From contig JBAJFE010000042.1 of the NCBI GenBank assembly GCA_037903355.1, positions 2,120,001-2,184,000 of the forward strand: a stretch of 64,000 bases of DNA, in the 5' to 3' direction. Below the pieces are notes generated by a model. It made no database searches, was not told the DNA's origin, and saw nothing but the letters and a program-made list of their open reading frames with translations. Both the position numbers and the translations under genes were made by a program. The stretch is from Trichuris trichiura (taxonomy: Eukaryota > Nematoda > Enoplea > Trichinellida > Trichuridae). Of the stretch, positions 56,965 through 64,000 are shown piece after piece. Numbering within the stretch: position 1 is the stretch's first letter; each line of letters opens with the position of its first letter.

Positions 56965-57376
56965 TTAAGCTAAACGCACGTTAAAAGGTACAAATTCATA
57001 ATAATGCGCGTCACCGTAAAAATGTACAAACTTTTCGTTGATTAGAATAGATGACATCAGCAGTTCCCGCCCTGCTAGTAATCCCCATTCAAGTAATGCA
57101 GAATCAACGCTTTTATCGGGAAGCAATGTTTGATGGTCAGAAATGGCTAGGGAATTATACGTCAAGTTGCACAAGGCTCTATTAATAAAACAACAAGTAC
57201 ACAAATGATCAGGATGTCACAACGGAGCACATATGTATAACTGAATGCCATCCCCTGTTTCTAGTGTATATGCTAATACCAATCAGAGTTTTCGTCAAAG
57301 GCTTACTTTTGGTCTCTTTGCGTTCAGTGAAATCACAGAGGTATTTCAGTAAAGTTAGGCAAGGTTTCGTGTCCAT
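56965..57376 (-). CDS. Candidate small two-exon gene, product unknown
   Basis: First exon from the ATG at 57376 (MDTKPCLTLLKYLCDFTERK) to a good donor (AAAA|GTAAGC) near 57311. The last exon runs from an acceptor near 57182 to the stop at 56965. It reads LCNLTYNSLAISDHQTLLPD, VDSALLEWGLLAGRELL and HFYGDAHYYEFVPFNVRLA, with ordinary amino-acid composition. Joining requires acceptor use at ATAGAG or an extra small exon. The product would be about 93 residues. No domain recognised. Confidence 0.4.
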
Positions 57377-58314
57377 GACTTCGAACTCCTAGTACTGAAC
57401 ATAGTTTACCTGCTTTCAATAAAATACAAGCTTAAACAGAATAGTAAACTGCCTATCAATAATAACACGCTTTCAAAAAGGATTTATAATAAATCCTTTA
57501 CACATGTCCGTTGTCACGCGCAACTTGCTTTACTTTCTTAAGAGAAATCAGAAGGCAGAAATGCACCATGTTAGCATAATGGGATTAACAGGTTGCCGCA
57601 TGTTTTATAACAAGACAATTTTCACAACGTCATGCTCATGCAAGGATGAAAGAGTGCAGGTTGATATTCTTTCATTTTTTCTGCTTTTCAAATATTGCTC
57701 GTACCAAGCTTACCGTCAACTACAGTACTTTAGTAGAACAAGTTGTTAACGACTATGGCTTCTTTAAACAATGAGCATATTTTCTTGTACAGTTGTGAAA
57801 GAATGCGTCAGACATCCCAAGAAATATCACGGTAAGTTTCTGTTAGTTTTAAGTTGCCATACAAGACATTAAATAAGCATGAATATATTGGGAACAAAAC
57901 TCGCAGCAGAGGGCTTTCCCCTACGTATTGTAACGCTGACAAATGACAGCAGCAGAGTTAAAAAATAAGTTACGATGACTTCAACCCCTGTATGTCTGAG
58001 AATGTAGAATATATCTGCAATTGCCTGAATTGGGTTTTCTCGTAATCACGAGCTTGTCACGCTAACGCTAGTGTGAACATGTGATTTCAGGGATGTTCCT
58101 GAGAATTATACGTTTAGAAATTATTCTGAAATTGATTAGGGATAACTACCGTCTCCGCTAAGTATTGAATGCCTGTTAACTACTGATTTTACGTTGAAGA
58201 GAATCCTTTCCAACAATCTAAAAGAAATCGAACCTCACTCTGTAAGTCTCATTTGCCTGTTACGTGACGGAAATACGGACAGTTTAGTGCCTTAGGTTTC
58301 TGACGACGTTTCTA
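57377..58314. other. Intergenic
   Basis: Only short frames. A small perfect hairpin AAAGGATTTATAATAAATCCTTT at 57477-57499 is present (23 bases in all; stem AAAGGATTTAT). No gene recognised. Confidence 0.3.
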
Positions 58315-58507
58315 TCATTCAGTTGGAAGATTTTCCATGCAATCATTAAAACCCGCTGATTGTCGCGAGAAAGATGCCTCTTTGAAATGCGCCTCGAGAA
58401 AAGGAGACTTAACCCTTTCAAACCTTCCTAAAGGTAGATTAGAATAGAATTTGACATATTCTTCGTAACGACGAGCGCGAAAGAATTTACGCGGCTTTTT
58501 GCTGACA
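58315..58507 (-). CDS. Candidate terminal exon of an unrecognised gene
   Basis: Starts after an acceptor (tttgtcag) and reads KKPRKFFRARRYEEYVKFYS, then LPLGRFERV, FKEASFSRQSAGFNDCMENL, stop. A possible preceding exon (AAVDSSQVGQQFG, near 58631-58671) joins in phase. Basic and aromatic-rich composition resembles a small organellar or ribosomal protein, but nothing specific is recognised. Confidence 0.3.
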
Positions 58508-61500
58508 AAGGCGATCAATAGAGTTCGTTGATAGCCTTAGCGCGAAGCCCTATATTGGATTTGTGGCCGTAATCTGCCTTCAAGAACAGCGCCCTCAGAC
58601 AACCGGTTAAGACAGGCGATCACTAGGCAACTTTCGAAACCTGCCAAATTGCTGTCCAACTTGGCTGCTGTCAACAGCCGCCTGAATGGAAAAATGGCGC
58701 ACTACTGATTGGCAGCAGATTTCAACCTTTTAACCTTTGGTCAATGACGATGCGCTGCGTGAAGCTTCTCCACCTTATGCTGCTGACAAATTGAGAAAGA
58801 AGGTATAAATTTTTTTGTTTGCTCATTACTGTTGGAATTTAACAAAATATGTTAAAAATGCAGTACTACCTTTAAATGATGTCCGCTTATCGCTTTCCCA
58901 CTCTCTTATCTTCATCACGTGACTTTTTGAAATGGATATTTTTCATGGCAAAGTGCTATAGAAATGATGAGCTGCCTGCTAAGGCTGTTGGAAACTATGG
59001 AAAGCAAGCAATTGCGAGTTTTCTAATCGAAGGCGTCATTGCTGAGGGAATTAGGAGTGAGCACACTTAGCTAACGCTTTGTTAAGACCGTTGCGGTATT
59101 AACTTTGCTTTCGTTTTGCCACTTTAGTACTTTGATGTGCAGTTTCAGTGAGCAGTTGAAACATGCACTTTGCAAATGGAATATACCATATATGCACTCG
59201 TGAAGTTTAAAACATCAGAACTATATCTGTTTGTGAGGTTTGTATTTTCCCAACGCTTTAAGCCTACATTTCCGTAGCATTTATGCTAAACACAAAGATG
59301 GTGTATTATTCTCCTGTGCTGCTATCACCAGTTTGATTAGCGAGAGCGAACACTTTGTAGGCTGAAAAACAGCTTGTTATTGATGTTATTGATTTTTCAA
59401 ACAGCAGAATCGACTTTTCAATTTCGACTTTGCATTTTGGGCATTTTTATGCCACCACCGCTATGTCGGAAGGGCGTGAAAAGTAGTATGCAGTTCAAAA
59501 TACTAATAATTCTACATTTTGAATGGCTTCTCGCCCTTCTGACATCCAATTCAATGGGTAGCATTTTGCAAGTAGGAAAACTTATCACATGCTGAAAAGA
59601 TTCGTTTAGTCACGGCATATAATCCGTTACAGCGGTTGTTGTCCAGGAAACAAAAAATGGTGGTTACAAAGTAACAGCACATCTCTTGCGTGGCCTGTTA
59701 CTGATTCATCAGGAGGAGCGTATAACTTTTGTACCACTGAATAATGAGTGTTAGCTTGCTAAGATAGGAAAGTTGTAGGGGTTAGTAATAGCTTTCCATT
59801 ATCGCTGCAAACCAGCTCATCAATAATGTTACGTTGATACCCGCGTGGACCAGGCCCTTTGTTCAATTTGATCAAATTTCTACCGACCTCTCATTCGCCG
59901 CATCTTCTGGAGGAATGAATGGAATGTAAATTGGCCGCGGCAGCACGGAACCACTTGCAAAATAGATAAAATTCTCTGTGCCGCTCTTGTTCTGTAAAAT
60001 AAAAATCATCTGATGGCATCTAACAAAGTGCTTTTTCATTAATAAGTTAAAATATTCTTGTTACTTAAGTGGGGCACTTGCAGTATTGTTTGTTTTGAGC
60101 AAATAGCGCCACCTGCTAAAGCATAATTATCATCGAGGTGTTCCGTGCAGAAAATCGCTCCGAGCAAGCTATTACCGCCTCACTACAAGTAGCAAACGAT
60201 TCGGGTAAATTCGATTTCTGCATCTGAAAGCACTGATGAGCCTTCGGATTTTTCTAAATGCTACGAACGTTTATACACGCTCAGTTGACTCAGATGCGTA
60301 CACAGCAAACTTCCGCTCAATCAAAAATGCCATCAGAACGAATGCAAAAGTCTCTCTTTGTCAACGTCGCTAAGCAGGTTTCTCTTTTAATTTTTCTAGC
60401 CAGACAGTGGCATAAAAAAATGCACGGGTGTTAAGCTTTTAAGCGTAATTGTCAGCCATTGCCAAGGAGTCATAACAAAAATCAGATTAGCCTTAGCTAC
60501 CGTTGAAGAATAGGAAAGAAAGGAAAACAGCAAAGTAAGAATGACAGCGCGATAAAGCCTTCCTGGCTGGATAAACGTCATACAATTCTTCATTAGCCCA
60601 TCTGAAAGATGAAAACGTCAGTGCGATCGGAATTCTCATGACTAGCACTTTTTAGGGCAATAAAAGTTACATTAGGTCATGGAGACGAGCAAAATCGTGT
60701 TCTTTAGATGCATTACACAGAAACATTGCGTTGGTACTGAAATTCAAATCAGGCACTGTTTGCTTTTCCAGAAATCACATTTGTCACTTGTAAAAGGGTA
60801 TAGCATAATGATGCCATTACGCGTTGAAATGATTTCTGGCAGGCTGGCTAGCTCCAAGGACTAAAGATAACTGTTCCAACCTGTCCTAAGTGTTCAAACA
60901 CGTGTCAAGGACAAATTGCTTACGAACACTTAGACTTATCTGACACAAATTGCAGCTTTAGATGACACATGAATGACAATCAATTAGTGCCTGTTTCAAA
61001 ATTCCAAAGTCAACATATAACCTTATTATGGTACAGCTATTGCCAAGAAACTTCCTGTACATCTTTCGTGCTAACCTGACAGATGTAGCACTAACATCAG
61101 TTGGATCTTTCGAAAATTCTGGCTACAAATTTGCGCTGCACATGTATTGATGTGTTGCAACCAGTGGTATGTATAGGCAAACCGAATTACGTAAAACTAG
61201 GGCACTCTCTGACCGTAATGAGTTCAAAAACCGCGCTTATAGCATTAGTAAAATAAAATTTATTCTGGGGAATGCACTTGTTTGATATTTGCGCGTCTAT
61301 TCTGACTTAGCGCTGCGTAAAGATGCACGCGATTTGGTTGGGCTTCACAGATGCTTCACTTTTCTAGAAACTCACGATTTGTGTCAGCCGATACCGCGCT
61401 AAATATGCTTATCTATTGGCGTATAGAAATTGAAACCACTAATTCCAAACGATCCGATACATGCAGCTATGTTTATTCCTATTAATCTTTGAATCCAAAT

Positions 61501-62801
61501 GATCATGAATTAGTATTTTTTATCGTTATTGAAATAACATCCCACTTCAGGAATTTCGGTTTCTACAAACAGACAAAGGTTTTGTTTTGTAACTAAAGAG
61601 CTTCCAGATCTTGCTTAATCCATCATCAGCGTGTGCAGTTGAAAAAGGTCAAGTTATGGGATGCGCCTGTTGGCAGCAACCCCATCTTCAATTAAGCTGA
61701 TAGCGTTTTTACGAATTTCACACAAAAAAGATTGCTGGCTAAACATTGCGGGTCTGTGACTCGATTTTCTTCAACAATACCTAAGCCGTGCAAAATCAAG
61801 GCTTTCTTGCTTTTTCACATTAACGTTAACAGATGAGAACGGATATTCCCCTTGCGGGCAGTTATCAGGGACCAGGAGCCTTTTCCCTTCTCCTTTGTTC
61901 TCTTTCTTATTTTTTACGATAAAATAAGTACAGTATAGCGCACTTTTTCTAATGAAAACAGTTGAGTAAGATTTAAAGAATAGAAATGAGAAATTTAACG
62001 CTGAAGAGAGGAGCAATAGTTTTCTGAAAACTTTTCATCTTTTTCAAGTTCTGTAAACCGCTCTTTTCCAGCAAGAAAGCCAAGAAACTAACAGTGATTG
62101 TAGCAAACCCCTGAATTTATTGTTCACCTCGAGCAATTTCCGCTTTAAGACTTTCCCTTAGGAATGTTAGGGCCAAGGTTCTATTTAATCAGGCACAGTT
62201 TTTGAAATTAAGTAGGGTTACAACTACACTTGCGTGGGACGAAAGGGCAGTTATATACCATAAAATGTTTTGGAATGCGTTAACATATTGTTTTTATGCT
62301 TAATGCCACTGCGCAAGTAATAGGACGTAGCATAGTGTAAACGCAACTCACACATTGCAGCGATAAAACAAAAAGTACAAATGATTCGCTTTGTTCAGAT
62401 AGTCTAGAAACATTAACAAAATAAGCCCGCGTTAATAGTGAGAATGTAAACTGTTACACTTCTTTTGATCGATTCGGTAACAAGGCGCGTAAATGCCGAT
62501 GCACGAAAGCGGATAATAGTGCGCAGGAAAGATTAAGAGCGTTGCTTAACTTTCATAGGTTCCAGGACGTTTCATTAGCACAAAATTGCCGTGCACTTCA
62601 AAAGTGTACAAAAGTGCAACAAATGCATTACCAGCCAGAGTTAACCTTCAAGATTCGTTAAATGTGCATGCATTATTTCATTCTCCTGGATCAGCTTAAT
62701 CTCACTGATATTTTTAATACGTATAACCAAGAAAAAGAATGTAGCGGTCTAAGCTAAGGCGCTGTTCTTTAATCATGAGCATTATGAGTGAGCAAAGAGC
62801 C
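58508..62801. other. Gene-poor stretch
   Basis: No gene recognised with confidence. Two frames are worth noting: plus 58876-59070 (contains MAKCYRNDELPAKAVGNYGK) and minus 60396-60593 (begins MKNCMTFIQPGRLYRAVILT and continues with a hydrophobic, signal-peptide-like segment). Neither has matching exons that I can support. Confidence 0.3.
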
Positions 62802-63215
62802 TTAAGCTTTACGAAAAGTGAGGAGTTTCAGAGCAGCTTCAGCAAATGGCATCATTTCACCGCTTTCTGCACGTGCTTTGCGAACAATATCGGCCAAGCA
62901 GATCAAGGCAAAATCATCTTGCAAATGCGTTACTTTTATAAAATGTCCGAAGCGAGAAAACTAAGACTGCAGTTGTGCGAAGAGCACATTATCATTGAAA
63001 GAATACAGCTGAGCTTTTGCGTCCACAATGTGTAGTATTCCTGCTTCTAATTTCTGTCTGCTTCGTGCCATGTAAAAAACTTGCACTCACATTAAATTCC
63101 TGCCAGCGGCAGTCGTTGGCGGAATGCAGCTCGCTGTCGCCTGTTTGAGCTTTTCTGAGTAAGTACTTGAAAAAAGTGCTGCAGCCAGTGACGTCATCCG
63201 TAGTTTAAATACCAT
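62802..63215 (-). CDS. Small three-exon gene, 104 residues, product unknown
   Basis: Exons 63091-63215 (MVFKLRMTSLAAALFSSTYS...AAGRNL), 63027-63057 (IQKLEAGILHI) and 62802-62960 (FSRFGHFIKVTHLQDDFALI, CLADIVRKARAESGEMMPFA, EAALKLLTFRKA, stop). Introns of 33 and 66 bp have GT...AG ends, and all phases fit to give exactly 105 codons. The 66-bp intron contains the in-frame TAG that otherwise breaks the frame. The first intron is very short, which lowers confidence. The N-terminus (basic, Ser/Ala-rich, few acids) could be a mitochondrial targeting sequence; the C-terminus is helical. No family recognised. Confidence 0.45.
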
Positions 63216-63303
63216 CTTCGGAAACGACACAGTTTGTTCATTCAGCAGCTAGACTTCTGAGGCTTACCGACGTCTAGGAATAAGGTTAAAGCGATATATT
63301 TAC

Positions 63304-63474
63304 TTAGCCTCTTTGAAGATATGTGTTTTTATAACGGGTCTTCGTAGTCATACTTAGCTTCTTTGCTTTTTGTTGCAGCCGTTGCAATGTCGCTTCCACA
63401 GGATCTGTTGGAAAACCTAAAGCGTTGTTTTGACTTCGAATACTTTCTAAGTCAGAATACACTGTCTTTTTGGC
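63304..63474 (-). CDS. Candidate terminal exon of an unrecognised gene
   Basis: Begins after an acceptor (ggtggtcag) and reads AKKTVYSDLESIRSQNNALG, then FPTDPVEATLQRLQQKAKKL and SMTTKTRYKNTYLQRG, stop. Charged, helical, coiled-coil-like. Upstream exons were not found in the remaining 0.5 kb and may lie outside the window. Confidence 0.35.
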   Translation of the reverse strand, partial: AKKTVYSDLESIRSQNNALGFPTDPVEATLQRLQQKAKKLSMTTKTRYKNTYLQRG

Positions 63475-64000
63475 GCTGACCACCACTTAGCTGACTGTAA
63501 CAAAACAACTACGGCCCAATGTTCCTTGGAAAATTACTAGTGTAGATAAACGTTCATTACACGCTTAAGACGCTTTAAAAGGGATCTGAAGCCCAATCGA
63601 ATGCTTCAGGTGCATTGCAGTTACATTAATCAATAGTGAGCTTACGAAAATAAAGAATGACCAGTATACGGGTATCTTCTTAAAATTAGTAAGTCCCAAA
63701 GTAAGATTCCACGATATGATTAATTTGCATATTCTCCACTTCTTCAAGATAGAGTAACTTGTAATGATGTTAAAGAGATGCTTTCACTGGCGTCACTAGC
63801 ATTGCTTTCTCTAAAACATTAGCGAAAACAAGATACAGTTTCTTTTGGAAAGCGGCAATTTAACTGATGGTTGAGGAACTGACCAATCATAGAGCACCCT
63901 GCCATAGTCGCTGCCTATGACTAAGCGTCGGCACGTGACAAGTAGCGCTAAAGCAGCGCAACCTGTGCAAGCTAGAAAGTAAATAAACGCAAAGATGAAA
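63475..64000. other. Right edge, nothing recognised
   Basis: Short frames only. May be intron of the gene whose last exon is at 63304-63474. Confidence 0.3.

Noticed and set aside
62775..63035. 86-codon plus-strand frame
   Set aside because: It overlaps the phase-consistent minus-strand exons of the small gene, whose composition is more protein-like.

Overview
This window is nuclear DNA of a multicellular animal, most likely a nematode. Genes are split by very short introns (many 46-70 bp) with plain GT...AG ends. Conserved eukaryotic genes are present (eIF5A, eS26, RPB5, leucyl aminopeptidase, MKK4, a DAXX-like chaperone). There are short runs of the nematode telomere unit TTAGGC and a serpentine receptor that looks nematode-like. 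Intron size and the mix of mobile elements would suit the Trichinella/Trichuris side of the phylum (clade I), but this is inference; no ribosomal or mitochondrial marker was seen. No bacterial features, operons or CRISPR arrays are visible.

Layout, left to right. 1-5.4 kb: an M17 leucyl aminopeptidase on the minus strand with one large intron. 6.3-6.8 kb: eIF5A (minus). 7.7-12.0 kb: a complete Ty1/copia retrotransposon (minus) with LTRs identical by eye, a 5-bp target duplication and an open gag-pol, so a very young insertion. 13.6 kb: ribosomal protein eS26 (plus). 16-17.7 kb: a CRAL-TRIO/GOLD lipid-binding protein (minus) divergent from a small spliced gene (plus). 20.5-21.4 kb: a 7TM receptor (minus). 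23.1-26.3 kb: a foldback repeat, a decayed mariner, a pogo/Tigger-like scrap and a small dispersed repeat. 30.0-31.5 kb: a long compound trinucleotide microsatellite next to Penelope-like element (PLE) pieces. 32.4-33.1 kb: a three-LIM-domain gene. 34.1-35.8 kb: a PLE with inverted terminal repeats and a hammerhead-like motif. 36.1-40.3 kb: a DAXX-like histone chaperone (plus). 41.1-42.9 kb: pogo/Tigger-type non-autonomous repeats. 43.0-43.8 kb: a damaged second copy of the LIM gene. 44.6-48.3 kb: a TP/SP-rich multi-exon gene of unknown identity (minus). 48.9-50.1 kb: RPB5 (plus, seven exons). 50.4-54.8 kb: MKK4-type MAP kinase kinase (minus), whose largest intron holds two palindromic repeats. 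55-64 kb: sparse sequence with a few small spliced candidates on the minus strand; the best is a three-exon, 104-residue gene at 62.8-63.2 kb.

The genes are housekeeping or signalling genes with no obvious shared pathway. The striking content is structural: a young copia, PLE repeats that recur in several forms, interleaved palindromes, an intronic minisatellite built of splice-site-like units, and the LIM gene duplication in which the second copy has lost a splice donor and a pair of zinc ligands.
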